Made by a program: the position numbers and the translations under genes. The notes beneath the pieces were generated by a model. The model had not been told where the DNA came from. It did no database searches and worked only from the letters and a program-made list of their open reading frames with translations. 57,327 bases of DNA from Verrucomicrobia bacterium UBA1200. GTDB taxonomy: Bacteria > Verrucomicrobiota > Kiritimatiellia > RFP12 > UBA1067. Shown one piece after another: positions 1 to 9,040 of the stretch. The stretch spans positions 1 to 57,327 of the forward strand of contig DBXY01000025.1 in NCBI GenBank assembly GCA_002309765.1, in the 5' to 3' direction. Within the stretch, counting starts at the first letter, position 1. Every line of letters starts with the position of its first letter.

Positions 1-68
1 CCTCAAGGTTGTAAACGGGCTCTTTCATATGGGGGATGATAGCGGAAAGAGGGGAAAAGGTCAACCCC

Positions 69-166
69 AAAATGAGACTTTGTGGCGGAAAAGTCTAGAC
101 GGCAGGATTTGTCTGAGACCGGCGCGGGGTGGTACGGCGGGAAAAGAAAATGAGACTACGTAGCGG
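69..166. repeat. Imperfect 20-bp direct repeat, two copies
   Basis: Copy one is at 69-88 (AAAATGAGACTTTGTGGCGG) and copy two at 147-166 (AAAATGAGACTACGTAGCGG); 17 of 20 bases agree. They lie 78 bp apart, upstream of the first gene. They may be remnants of a dispersed repeat or regulator half-sites; the sequence alone does not decide. Confidence 0.5.
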
Positions 167-203
167 AGAAAATTATTTTTTAAAAAGCTTGGTATTTGGG
201 AGC

Positions 204-265
204 ACATACCGATATTTTTTGCGTAAGAGTGAATTACAGAGATACGTACCATGATATTGGTATGT
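204..265. repeat. Imperfect 12-bp inverted repeat
   Basis: The left arm at 204-215 (ACATACCGATAT) and the right arm at 254-265 (ATATTGGTATGT) are reverse complements except for one base. The spacer is 38 bp. The pair ends just before a possible promoter for the gene at 375, so an operator role is plausible but unproven. Confidence 0.4.
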
Positions 266-276
266 CCAGAAGCGGC

Positions 277-305
277 TTGACTGTCTTGTTTATAATTGAT
301 AACCT
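277..305 (+). promoter_or_regulatory. Possible sigma-70 promoter for the gene at 375
   Basis: TTGACT at 277-282 is followed after 17 bp by TAACCT at 300-305. A perfect TATAAT at 291-296 lies nearby but is too close to this -35 box and has no good -35 of its own. One of the two probably serves as the -10 element. Confidence 0.3.
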
Positions 306-374
306 TGGCAGAGTCAATTAGGCGAAGTGTCTTTGGGTTTGCGTTGCCGTTGTACGACAGAAGGGGAATGCGGA

Positions 375-3176
375 ATGAAACAGATGTCAGTTCTTGTCTG
401 TGTTTCGGGATTGCTGTTTTTCGTGGGTGGCGCAAACGCGGTTGTCTTAACCGCACCCTGCGGAAAGCTTGAGTTGGATAACGAGAACGGTTCGATCCGT
501 TCGGTGGTACCAGTGGTATCGTCCGCTTCGGTGTGGAGCAGCGGCACAAACGGCCTTTGGCAGATTACCTTTGCCGACCAGACTACACTTTCTTCCGCAA
601 CGTTTCACCCAGATGACGAAATTAATCGTTTCCGAATGTCGTCATACAGTCCAGAGTCTTGCATTTTGTCATACGCAGCGCCAGCGGTTACAGTTCAAGT
701 CGAGGTAACGGCAGCGCCGGAGGGACGGGGATTTGATTTTCGAGCCACCGTGAAGAACAATGCCCAATCCATCCTTTCGCTTGCGTTGCCTTGTGAACTT
801 CGGTTCTCACCCAATGACGTTCGGCGCCTGATATTCCCGCAAGACGGAAACGTGGGTTTGGGGGTTGCCTGGAACAGTCTGTTTTTCAGTGATCATTCCA
901 ACGCAATGGACGCAGGATGGGAGTCTCAAGTCATTGGACCACGCGGTTACAACCGTATTTTTGGCGATGCGTTGAATTATCGCGATGTCCATGATCCTGA
1001 AGTGCCGGTTTCCGTCACCGAGGAGGGACACCGTTGGTTTTCCCCTGCAACCGAAGAAAAATTGTCCCGCCATGCCGTGGTCGCCAATCGTGCTTCGCGT
1101 AGCGGACAGTACGATCGTGTTCTTCTTGACACTCAGCACGGGCCGTTTTTTGCCGCATCCGCTTTAGGCGGCAACGGTGCGCTCTGGCGCTTCGGAGGCC
1201 CAATTCGGCAGGAGGACCGCGAGGTTGCCACCATAACGGTGGAGGCTGTCCTTTCCCGGTTGGCTTCACATCAGGATGGGATCAGGAAAACCATCTCTCT
1301 GATTTCTCTGTACAACGGTCCCCGGATTTCGGGATGGAGCAGCGTGGCGGTGACGGATTGGCGTGAAATCATGAGTCGCGTTGCAAAACAAACGAATGCG
1401 GAGTTTCGCGAATTGAAAACCCCAAAGGACGTTTCAAGCGCCCTTTCCAATCCGAACGTCTTGTGTGTCCTCAATCCCTATGGCGAGAATTTGCCGGTCG
1501 ATCCCAATTTCGGATATGATCGGATGTTGGACAAAATACGTGCGTTTGTCCAGGCGGGTGGCAATTGGTTTGAGACGGCCGCGTTTTCATTCCACTATCA
1601 ATTCCGTCCGAGAAAATATCTGCGATATGAAGTGCCATATCCGCCAGCGTTTGCGGATTTCATGCGGTTGGAGAGCTGTAACGGAATCGCCGCGCTCTAT
1701 CGTGTGCAGCCGCGTACCGCGAAAGAACCTTGGCAATGGGCCTCGTCTGATTTTTTCCTTCCCGGTTCTATCTGGTGCGCAGGAACCCCAGACGGCGGAG
1801 CCTGTGGCCGTTCGTTCTCAGTCTGTATCAAGAACGGTTCTTCTTTTACTTTCCCGGTTGTGCGCATGACGTTTGGACAACATTCGGCAGAGGCGGATCT
1901 GAAGGCGTATTCAGCCGACAACGCTCTGACCCGAAAGCTGGAGGATAAGATCAAGCCAACGGTGTTGGCTAAGTTGTGTCAATCGCCGTTACTAAAGCTT
2001 AACTCAAACGCATCAGACTTGATTCGTTTCACGCCTTCAATTCCATCGCCTTCATTAATCCATTTTTGCGATTATCTTAAAGGCGGGTTTGACAAGGAGT
2101 ATCCAGACCACTTGCCGCCTAACCAACGGTTCGGAACGGCAGAACAATTGTCGGAATTTTTCAAAGTTGCCCGCGCGAGCGGACATTTGCTTTGCCCGTA
2201 TACCAATCCGACCTGGTGGTGCGATCATCCTAAAGGGCCAAGTTTCGAGTCTGCGGGGGATGTCGCGCTGTTGCGCCAGTTGGACGGACAGCCCCGTCGG
2301 GAGGTGTACGCAAAAAATGACGGCTGGACAATCACCTACTGGCATCCCGCAGTCCGTCAGGCAAACCGTAAAACGGTCCGCGAATTTACCGTTGACTATC
2401 CTGTCGATCTTCTGTTTCAAGATCAGTGCGGAGCAAGAAGATGGTTATACGATACCAATTCGTCCTCTCCTGATCCAGCAGCCTATATTGAGGGAATGCT
2501 AAACATGAATGACGAAGACAGCCGCAATGTTCCAATCGGTACGGAAAACGGATGGGACCGGACGGCGAATTTCCAGACTATGCTCTGCGGTTTGAGTTGG
2601 GGACATGTTCCTACGCCAGGGCGTACTTGGCAATGGTATTTCAAGGAACGTTATCCGGTGTCCTGCTGGGAGATGTATCCGATTGCATTGTGGATGTTCC
2701 ATGAAAACTGTATTTTCACGCATCATGATTTGGGACAGTTTGTGATGCCGGGTCGATACGATACGCTGGTTTGGACACTCGCCACCGGATACGGGCTGAG
2801 TTTCGTTTCAAACGCAAAGAGCCTTGTCGAGCAGGAGAACATCAGACGGTGGTATGAATTGCTTTCGCGGCTTCAAAAGTCCGTCTGCGCCAGATATATT
2901 GGACAGCCGCTTATTTCATTCGTACACGACCGTTCCGCTTTAGTCAAACGCGGTATGCCGTTGGATGATGTTAGCGATGACGGGGTTATCCGTGCGCAAT
3001 TCGGCCCGGTTAGAATATTTGCCAATCTTGGCAATGTCCCTCGGGAATTGGACGGACATCCTCTTGCGCCGTACGGGTTCTGGATTAACGAACCTGGCCG
3101 CTTTACTGCGTCCCGCCTAGAGAATCAACCAGTAGTAATAACCGAAGGCAACTCCACTTGGCAATGGAATCAATAA
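375..3176 (+). CDS. Secreted glycoside hydrolase-like protein (DUF6259-like)
   Basis: An exported protein of 933 residues. The start is set at 375 because a typical signal peptide begins there (MKQMSVLVCVSGLLFFVGGANA); the frame is open further upstream to 327. Residues about 25-370 look like an all-beta N-terminal domain. Residues about 380-430 (LCVLNPYGENL, FVQAGGNWFE) resemble a class I amidotransferase-like segment of the kind found in some glycosidases. The rest looks like a TIM barrel, with acidic motifs LLFQDQCGAR and PIGTENGWDR that could hold catalytic residues. The overall pattern recalls DUF6259 proteins, which are related to GH36-type enzymes. That assignment is from memory of the pattern and the substrate is unknown. 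The gene converges on the minus-strand carbohydrate cluster, with 67 bp between the stops and no clear terminator. Confidence 0.6.
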   Translation: MKQMSVLVCVSGLLFFVGGANAVVLTAPCGKLELDNENGSIRSVVPVVSSASVWSSGTNGLWQITFADQTTLSSATFHPDDEINRFRMSSYSPESCILSYAAPAVTVQVEVTAAPEGRGFDFRATVKNNAQSILSLALPCELRFSPNDVRRLIFPQDGNVGLGVAWNSLFFSDHSNAMDAGWESQVIGPRGYNRIFGDALNYRDVHDPEVPVSVTEEGHRWFSPATEEKLSRHAVVANRASRSGQYDRVLLDTQHGPFFAASALGGNGALWRFGGPIRQEDREVATITVEAVLSRLASHQDGIRKTISLISLYNGPRISGWSSVAVTDWREIMSRVAKQTNAEFRELKTPKDVSSALSNPNVLCVLNPYGENLPVDPNFGYDRMLDKIRAFVQAGGNWFETAAFSFHYQFRPRKYLRYEVPYPPAFADFMRLESCNGIAALYRVQPRTAKEPWQWASSDFFLPGSIWCAGTPDGGACGRSFSVCIKNGSSFTFPVVRMTFGQHSAEADLKAYSADNALTRKLEDKIKPTVLAKLCQSPLLKLNSNASDLIRFTPSIPSPSLIHFCDYLKGGFDKEYPDHLPPNQRFGTAEQLSEFFKVARASGHLLCPYTNPTWWCDHPKGPSFESAGDVALLRQLDGQPRREVYAKNDGWTITYWHPAVRQANRKTVREFTVDYPVDLLFQDQCGARRWLYDTNSSSPDPAAYIEGMLNMNDEDSRNVPIGTENGWDRTANFQTMLCGLSWGHVPTPGRTWQWYFKERYPVSCWEMYPIALWMFHENCIFTHHDLGQFVMPGRYDTLVWTLATGYGLSFVSNAKSLVEQENIRRWYELLSRLQKSVCARYIGQPLISFVHDRSALVKRGMPLDDVSDDGVIRAQFGPVRIFANLGNVPRELDGHPLAPYGFWINEPGRFTASRLENQPVVITEGNSTWQWNQ

Positions 3177-3243
3177 TAACCGTCGGCGGTTTGGCGACAA
3201 GAGATCTCCGCTATGCGTTTAACACGGTCGGATTTTGGTCTGG

Positions 3244-5715
3244 TCATTCCGTAACGATTAGGCCTTTGCCTTTACCATAACGGGAGCCGTCACGGTCAAA
3301 TAGTACGGTCAGATTACGGCCGTGATAGCGGATGCCATCCACGCACCACCAGTCCCACGATTCCGGGGCGAGCGGTTTAACGGTCACTTTCCCGTTTTCC
3401 TGCGGTATGATGCCGCATAACCCGGCGATAACCAGATCGCAGAAGGTGGAATGGTTGTAATCTTTGCCACGTTCACGGTATGCCATTTTCCTGATGCCGG
3501 CGGCATTTTGTCCAATCATAATCTTTCTCGCCAGCCACTCCCCAGTGAACGGATCCAGATTTTCATCAATCCATGGTACCGTTTTGCCGTCATCCCGAAC
3601 AAGTCTCTGTTGTACGGCGTACTGGTTGAGAAGCCTAACGAAGTCCGAACCCGTTACCGGGAGGTCCTTATTGCCGACTTGAAGGGTTTTATACAGTGCC
3701 GTGAGAGCAACGCTGGTTGCGTAAGGCCAGCTCGGACCATTCCAAAGGCATTCGTGTTTTTTGAGATCAACCGTCACATCGAACCCCGGCGTTTCCCGCG
3801 CCGGGAAGGTAAGGCCTTTAGGAGCAAAGAATCCGCGTTCATCCATAAGCGGTTTCCATGCCGCACCGAAACCATCGAGCGGCATCTGGAAGTAGAAAGG
3901 CGCGTAACCGTGAAGTTCTCGCACGGTATCGTGTTTTCCATCAGTACCGATGGAAGTGAAAAATTCCCGCTCCTTGTCCCAGAGTTTCGTTTTAATCGCA
4001 CGTTCCAATGCGTCCGCTTTAGCAGTGAAACGTTCCGCAAGGGCTTCGTCGCCTGCCATACGGGCAAGCTTTGCCACCGCAGTCATCTCCGCCCACATCA
4101 TCGAGTTGACCATTGGACGCGCGCCGTCGGGCGAGAGCGCGTATTCGGTTCCCTCATAGTTGCGTGGCAGATCGAACAGTTCCCGTTCCGGCTTGAATCC
4201 GGTGCTAAATTTTCCCAACATCCAACCCTTCTCCCAAGCTTCGCAGTTGCGGACGAATGCTGGCAATAACGCCCGGATAGATTCCGTGTCCCCTGTCACT
4301 TTGGCCCGTTCCAGAGCGGACCATGCCGGGGCGCAGGCATAGGCGCGCGGACCGTTGACCGTTCCTTCCGTGACCATAAAACGCAGATAGTCGTCAAGGT
4401 ACGCCGGGTTGCGGAGCCAACGCCCTTCCAAAATATGGTGGTTGAGGGGGCAAGATATGGTATTGTTTTTTCCCGCCCAACCGACATCGGGCAGAAATTC
4501 GGTCACAACCCATCCGCTTCCCGTTCGGCGCAAATGCTTGCGGTATGTCCACCAGCGGAAGTAGTACGTTTTTTCAATATCCTTGTCGGGGCATTCGAAA
4601 CGAGGAATCGCGGTCAACGCCCATTTCGTCGAGTCCGCGTTACGGATGTTATGCGGGTAAAGCTCTTCGTCGTCTGCTGAAAACCCGTCGAAATAACCGC
4701 GAACGGTGTCATCGCTAATTACGGCGGTAAACGGAGGTGCGGTTGGCGTTGGCGGCGGCGTTTCTAGGTCATATCCGTTCCGTATGACCATGCCGATGTA
4801 TTCGTTGCCGCCCTTGCGCCCGTTGTACCAGAGCCGCCAGCAGTTGGCTTTTTCATCCCACACGACGGAGGGTTTGTAGCATGCGTCCCCATCCCATGCT
4901 CCGGCGGTCGGTTCCACCAGAGGGTTGAATTTCAGCCGCTTCCAACTGCGTATGCCGTCAGGCGAAATCGCCGCCCCGATACGGGCGGTATGGATGTCGG
5001 AATAACCGATGTAGAACAACGCGTACCGACCGTCCTTCAGCCGCTTCACCTCGCAGCCGCCGATGCGGTCGCGATCCCACACATTGCCCTGGCCTTTGAT
5101 GAAAATCGGGTTTATTCTCGATTTGTCCCAATTGATGCCGTCTTTCGATTCGGCGTAACACAGTACGTTCGGCTCGTAGGTTTCACCGCTCGAATACCAC
5201 ATCCGAAAAACGCCTCGCTCTTCATCCCGTATTACGTAGGGATTCATTACGCTGAACCCTTCGTGCGGCCGTTCCGGAATCAGCACTGGGTCGCGTGACA
5301 CGCGGGTGAAGGTCACGCCGTCTTTAGACTTCGCGTAACCGATCCAGCTGTAACTGGCATTCCGCGCCTGTCCGGTGTACCACATGTGGTACTCGTTGTT
5401 CCAAAAAAGCGTGCAGCTCCGGTTGACGATATCCTCCCATCCGCTTGTCGGATCTTCCCGGAGGCAGATGACCGGTTCCGACCAGTGGATACCATCCTCC
5501 GACCTGACCAGAGCGATTGACCGTTTAGGTCTCCACGAAAAGTACATATTGTATTTGGAGTTTCCCTCGCTAATTACGTTCACGTCGAAGCAGGTACCCA
5601 GTTTGGCATTGCCCAAAACCGGATTACCGGCATATTTCACCCAACCGCCATGGTCGGTTTCCCCGCCAACCGCCATAAAGCCAATCAACGAAACTATCAC
5701 GATGTAAAAACGCAT
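3244..5715 (-). CDS. Five-bladed-propeller glycosidase fused to a GH63-like (alpha/alpha)6 domain
   Basis: An exported two-domain enzyme of 823 residues. The start at 5715 is chosen because GGAGGTG lies 3 bases upstream and a signal peptide follows (MRFYIVIVSLIGFMAVGG). Residues about 25-317 carry the repeated W-x-Y and SxDGIxW strands of GH32/43/130-type beta-propellers (YHMWYTG, FRMWYSSG, WRLWYNG). A proline-rich linker (TPPPTPTAPP, about 319-328) leads to a second catalytic-type domain at 330-823 with the trehalase/GH63-like features GWVVTEFLPDVGW, NGPSWPYATSVA and NHSTFCDLVIAGL. Such MGH1/GH63-like domains usually remove glucose or related sugars from chain ends. Having two glycosidase folds on one chain suggests consecutive cuts on one substrate. 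It is the last gene of the minus-strand series, 100 bp after the acetyltransferase gene. Confidence 0.7.
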   Translation of the reverse strand: MRFYIVIVSLIGFMAVGGETDHGGWVKYAGNPVLGNAKLGTCFDVNVISEGNSKYNMYFSWRPKRSIALVRSEDGIHWSEPVICLREDPTSGWEDIVNRSCTLFWNNEYHMWYTGQARNASYSWIGYAKSKDGVTFTRVSRDPVLIPERPHEGFSVMNPYVIRDEERGVFRMWYSSGETYEPNVLCYAESKDGINWDKSRINPIFIKGQGNVWDRDRIGGCEVKRLKDGRYALFYIGYSDIHTARIGAAISPDGIRSWKRLKFNPLVEPTAGAWDGDACYKPSVVWDEKANCWRLWYNGRKGGNEYIGMVIRNGYDLETPPPTPTAPPFTAVISDDTVRGYFDGFSADDEELYPHNIRNADSTKWALTAIPRFECPDKDIEKTYYFRWWTYRKHLRRTGSGWVVTEFLPDVGWAGKNNTISCPLNHHILEGRWLRNPAYLDDYLRFMVTEGTVNGPRAYACAPAWSALERAKVTGDTESIRALLPAFVRNCEAWEKGWMLGKFSTGFKPERELFDLPRNYEGTEYALSPDGARPMVNSMMWAEMTAVAKLARMAGDEALAERFTAKADALERAIKTKLWDKEREFFTSIGTDGKHDTVRELHGYAPFYFQMPLDGFGAAWKPLMDERGFFAPKGLTFPARETPGFDVTVDLKKHECLWNGPSWPYATSVALTALYKTLQVGNKDLPVTGSDFVRLLNQYAVQQRLVRDDGKTVPWIDENLDPFTGEWLARKIMIGQNAAGIRKMAYRERGKDYNHSTFCDLVIAGLCGIIPQENGKVTVKPLAPESWDWWCVDGIRYHGRNLTVLFDRDGSRYGKGKGLIVTE

Positions 5716-5815
5716 AAACACCTCCAATGAAACGCGGCATTCAAGCCCACACTTAAATGATATTCTGCTCCATCTCTTCTGTCCGGCCGATAACCGGAAT
5801 TTAGCGTAACCCAGT

Positions 5816-6925
5816 TTACTTTGCGGCGCAGGCACCATATCGCGCACGACGACGTATGGTAAGCACGATGACTAGAAGGATTGTCGAGGCAAGCCAAATG
5901 GCGAGCGGTTTGGCGTTCGGACCGAACAAGTGAACCGCGCCGGGAACGAATTCTTTCCCAAACGCCGAAAAAGCGGAACGGAAAAGTTCCTTCGACATAT
6001 ATGCGAGAAGCGCCGTCTGCCCGAATAGGACGAGTAGCCAGGTCCCGCGTCTGAAGCGCATAATATCGGTTAACCAATAGAGTACGGCGAATAGCAGGCA
6101 ACTCCACCCCATTGCTTGCGCCGTGAAGGTGAGGGTAAAGATGTGCTTAATCGAGGGAATCCACGGGACGAGTGCCCAACCAACCGCAAGAAGCGCCGCA
6201 CCGAGCGCGGCAAGGTACGCAAACCTGCGCATCGGCAGATTGTCAGAACACAGAATCTCCGTCGCTTCCATACCGCACAATCCCATTGCGGCGAACATCG
6301 GGATGGTCGCCCACCATGTGTACCCGGAATCCGCCAGTTTAAGGACCTGCGAACCGTTCGGTGTCACGAATGGTACAAACCAACGCTCGAAAAGTATCGC
6401 GGCGTTACCATTCTGCGTATAGTCTCCGCCAAAATGAAGTATTAACGTATAGGCCGTCGCAAGAAGAATTGGGATCGCGATTCGAATGCGACGGGATGGT
6501 ATGAGCATTACAATTGCGGCGGCTAGATAACCGCAGGCGATCGTCTGTAACGTATTGTTGAACGGACTGATGCACAACGGGTCCATTGAGAGAAGCCGTC
6601 CTTGCGCGACCATGCCTAGAACCCATAGGAGCGCGACTCGGATAAGGACATGCCGCCAGTAGCGCCAACCGGCGTGTCCGCCATCCATCCGGCGCGATAG
6701 GGCGAACGGAACGGACGCTCCGCTCATGAAGATGAAGAGCGGCATAATGATATCCCAGAGCGTGAAACCGCCCCATGCGTGACGGAACTGCGCCATCACG
6801 CTTTTGGGGAGTTCCCATGTCGAGTTGATTGCGTAGAAGAGCGGTCCCACCACAGTCAACAAGACCATGTCCAATCCTCTTAGGATGTCAAGCGAGAACA
6901 GCCTGTCGTTTCCTGTGTCTTTCAT
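5816..6925 (-). CDS. Membrane acyltransferase, HGSNAT-like (DUF5009/COG4299)
   Basis: A 369-residue inner-membrane protein with about ten hydrophobic segments. The N-terminal motif SLDILRGLDMVLLT is typical of bacterial relatives of heparan-alpha-glucosaminide N-acetyltransferase and of DUF5009 proteins. The family is thought to move acyl groups from cytoplasmic acetyl-CoA to sugars on the outer side of the membrane. The start at 6925 follows GAGG with a 5-base gap, and the upstream GH97 gene stops only 9 bp away, so the two are almost certainly cotranscribed. Together with the CE12 acetylesterase nearby, this hints that handling acetyl groups on sugars is part of the pathway. The exact substrate cannot be read from the sequence. 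Confidence 0.75.
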   Translation of the reverse strand: MKDTGNDRLFSLDILRGLDMVLLTVVGPLFYAINSTWELPKSVMAQFRHAWGGFTLWDIIMPLFIFMSGASVPFALSRRMDGGHAGWRYWRHVLIRVALLWVLGMVAQGRLLSMDPLCISPFNNTLQTIACGYLAAAIVMLIPSRRIRIAIPILLATAYTLILHFGGDYTQNGNAAILFERWFVPFVTPNGSQVLKLADSGYTWWATIPMFAAMGLCGMEATEILCSDNLPMRRFAYLAALGAALLAVGWALVPWIPSIKHIFTLTFTAQAMGWSCLLFAVLYWLTDIMRFRRGTWLLVLFGQTALLAYMSKELFRSAFSAFGKEFVPGAVHLFGPNAKPLAIWLASTILLVIVLTIRRRARYGACAAK

Positions 6926-6934
6926 ATTGTCCTC

Positions 6935-8953
6935 TTACTTATTTGGCGAGAAGTGCGCAGCAAAGCCGCCGCCAGGAGCGAGTTTAACCGCAAGCGGTTC
7001 GCCAGCTTTTAGTTTGATGATGCGCCGCACGTAATGCTCGGCATTGACATCGGCGTCCAATGCGTCTTCGAACAACTCAACGACCCACTCTTTTTGAGTT
7101 GCACCGAGGAAATCCGTCGGCAGTACGAGTTCCCGCTGATCCCAGTTCGTGATTGCGCCTAACCACCATTCGTTGCCTTTCCGCCGTGCGACGGCGGCGG
7201 ATTTGCCAATTTCTCCCGTCACGCCCACCGTTTCGTCCCAAACTGTTGGGACGGACGCTAAGAAGGCAGTACATTCCTGAGCAGTGCGGTATTGCGTCGG
7301 CGAGTCGCATAGCATCTGTACCGGAGCTTCGAAGAGCGGGAAGAGCGCAAGCTGGTGGCAGCGCGTCCCGTAGCACGCGGGTGCGTCGCGGGTCTTGTCG
7401 AAGGGCGGCGCGTTGAAGGCGCGATTGCGCATTGCGCCGGGGGTGTAGTCCATTGCGCCCGCGACCATGCGCGTATAAACGAGGTTGACGTCGTTCGAGA
7501 CGACAACTTTCCGTCCGCCGATGGAGTGGCCCTGTTCGAGGCCATAGACTCCTTCGTAATTGAGAACGTTCGGATAGGTGCGGCAAAGTCCCGTTGGCTT
7601 GTGGATGCCGTGGTACATGACAACGAGTTTACGTTCCGCGGCATCTCCCGCCGTCTCTTCGAGAAAGCACTCAAGCAGTTGGTCGTCGCGGTTCATAAAG
7701 TCGATTTTGAAGCCTTTAGCGCCCATTGCCGCATAGCGGTCGAAAATGCGCAGTCGCGCCTCGCGGTCAATAAGCGGCGCCCATGCTGCCCATAGTATTA
7801 CGCCAACGCCCTTTTCTTTCGCGTAGGCGATTACGCCCGGCACGTTCACGGCTTCGCGCGGACGGTCAAGGTCGAGATGCTCCGACCATCCTTCGTCCAT
7901 AATGATATAGGCGATACCGTTTGTTGCCGCGAAATTCACGTACTCTTTGTATGTTTCATAGTTGCAACCCGTCTTGAGACCGGGTACATCGGTGATTTTG
8001 AATCCGTTCCACCAGTCCCACGCTACCTGTCCGGGTTTAACCCACGATGTATCCTTTAGGCGGCTCGGCTCAGCGATAGCGTACACGGTGTCAGCCTCCA
8101 CGAGCCGGTATGGCGCGTCGGCAAGGATAAACACGCGCCAAGGAAACACTCGCGTTCCTTTCGTTTTCGCAAGATACGGCTTGCGCGACTTGACGTTCGT
8201 CATCCGGCGCCCTTTCTCCACGTTGTCAGGAACGCCCGCTTGCCATGAACGCAGCATATCCTGTTCGTTGTCTTTTCGATAAAAGTTGAGCCCCGGATAG
8301 TCGAAAAGGTTCGACTCCGTCACGCATACTACACCCGCATCCGGAACCGTAGCCGTAAGCGGTGTCATCACGATTTGCGGATGCCCGGCCTTCACGCTTT
8401 CAACAGGCCCGATCTTCGCCGGTTTTTCCCAACCAGTTTGGAAATGTCCTTCCTGTGAGTAGCAGAGTGTCGTCTCTTTGGGGAAGCGAATGTTCGTATT
8501 TTCTGCCGTGACAGTGATTTCGTCCGGGAATTTCGTTTCAAAACGCCATGCAACGCCATCGTTGCGCGCGAGGAGTACGACTGACCATTCGCCGAAATCG
8601 ACGCGAGTCTCGTTTGCGGCGAGATTGACCGAAGACTTCTTATAGATTGGCGTTGGCAGAGAACCTTCGATATTGCGTTTCGTTGCCTTGGGATTCGCGC
8701 CCGCGCCGTTAAGAAATCCCTTCTCTTTTAAGCGAAGGGAAATCTCGGTCGGTTCCACGATTACCTTGCCCCGCCGCCAGACGGAATACACCATATCATT
8801 GTCTCCGGTTTCAAGCCGCAGTTCATTGAGTCCGTCCGGCGAAACGGCGGCGAAAATCTCTTTATCCGCCGCGTAGGTGTTTGGCGCGGCAAACGCTGCG
8901 ACTGCGACAAGCGCAATCGGTAAAACGAATCTGGACATTGTTGGTAACATCAT
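6935..8953 (-). CDS. Glycoside hydrolase family 97 enzyme
   Basis: A 672-residue exported GH97 protein. The start at 8953 is chosen because GGAG lies 10 bases upstream and a signal peptide follows (about residues 1-29, ending near NTYAAD). Residues about 30-290 form the GH97 N-terminal beta-sandwich and about 300-570 the catalytic barrel. GFKIDFMNRDDQ places Asp418 where retaining GH97 members carry their nucleophile, and NYEGVYGLE places Glu467 at the acid/base position. Inverting GH97 alpha-glucosidases lack that Asp, so a retaining enzyme, for example an alpha-galactosidase type, is more likely. The C-terminal beta-domain is present. It lies between the CE12 esterase and the membrane acetyltransferase genes in one probable operon. 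Confidence 0.88.
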   Translation of the reverse strand: MMLPTMSRFVLPIALVAVAAFAAPNTYAADKEIFAAVSPDGLNELRLETGDNDMVYSVWRRGKVIVEPTEISLRLKEKGFLNGAGANPKATKRNIEGSLPTPIYKKSSVNLAANETRVDFGEWSVVLLARNDGVAWRFETKFPDEITVTAENTNIRFPKETTLCYSQEGHFQTGWEKPAKIGPVESVKAGHPQIVMTPLTATVPDAGVVCVTESNLFDYPGLNFYRKDNEQDMLRSWQAGVPDNVEKGRRMTNVKSRKPYLAKTKGTRVFPWRVFILADAPYRLVEADTVYAIAEPSRLKDTSWVKPGQVAWDWWNGFKITDVPGLKTGCNYETYKEYVNFAATNGIAYIIMDEGWSEHLDLDRPREAVNVPGVIAYAKEKGVGVILWAAWAPLIDREARLRIFDRYAAMGAKGFKIDFMNRDDQLLECFLEETAGDAAERKLVVMYHGIHKPTGLCRTYPNVLNYEGVYGLEQGHSIGGRKVVVSNDVNLVYTRMVAGAMDYTPGAMRNRAFNAPPFDKTRDAPACYGTRCHQLALFPLFEAPVQMLCDSPTQYRTAQECTAFLASVPTVWDETVGVTGEIGKSAAVARRKGNEWWLGAITNWDQRELVLPTDFLGATQKEWVVELFEDALDADVNAEHYVRRIIKLKAGEPLAVKLAPGGGFAAHFSPNK

Positions 8954-9010
8954 GTCGGCATTTCTCCTTTCTTGAAGCATTTTAGCATTCCCGTCTTCGC
9001 AAGAAGAAAA

Positions 9011-9040
9011 TTCACATTTTGTGAAACACATTTTGTGAAA
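9011..9040. promoter_or_regulatory. Palindrome and tandem repeat upstream of the GH97 gene
   Basis: TTCACATTTTGTGAA at 9011-9025 is a perfect palindrome (arms TTCACA and TGTGAA, 3-base centre). It overlaps an exact 14-bp tandem repeat, CACATTTTGTGAAA, at 9013-9026 and 9027-9040. The element fills most of the space between the stop of the CE12 gene and the start of GH97, so it could be an operator or an internal processing site. Confidence 0.4.

Larger units (their letters stand above)
1..374. other. Non-coding leader region upstream of the first gene
   Basis: No convincing gene is seen here; the open frames on the minus strand overlap the real plus-strand gene and have no recognisable protein features. 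The stretch holds an imperfect direct repeat, an inverted repeat and a possible promoter, each listed separately. It is AT-rich from about 170 to 300, as expected for a promoter region. Confidence 0.6.

Noticed and set aside
9011..9025. TTCACATTTTGTGAA as a CRP/FNR-type site
   Set aside because: The half-sites point the opposite way (TCACA before TGTGA), so it is not the standard CRP arrangement.
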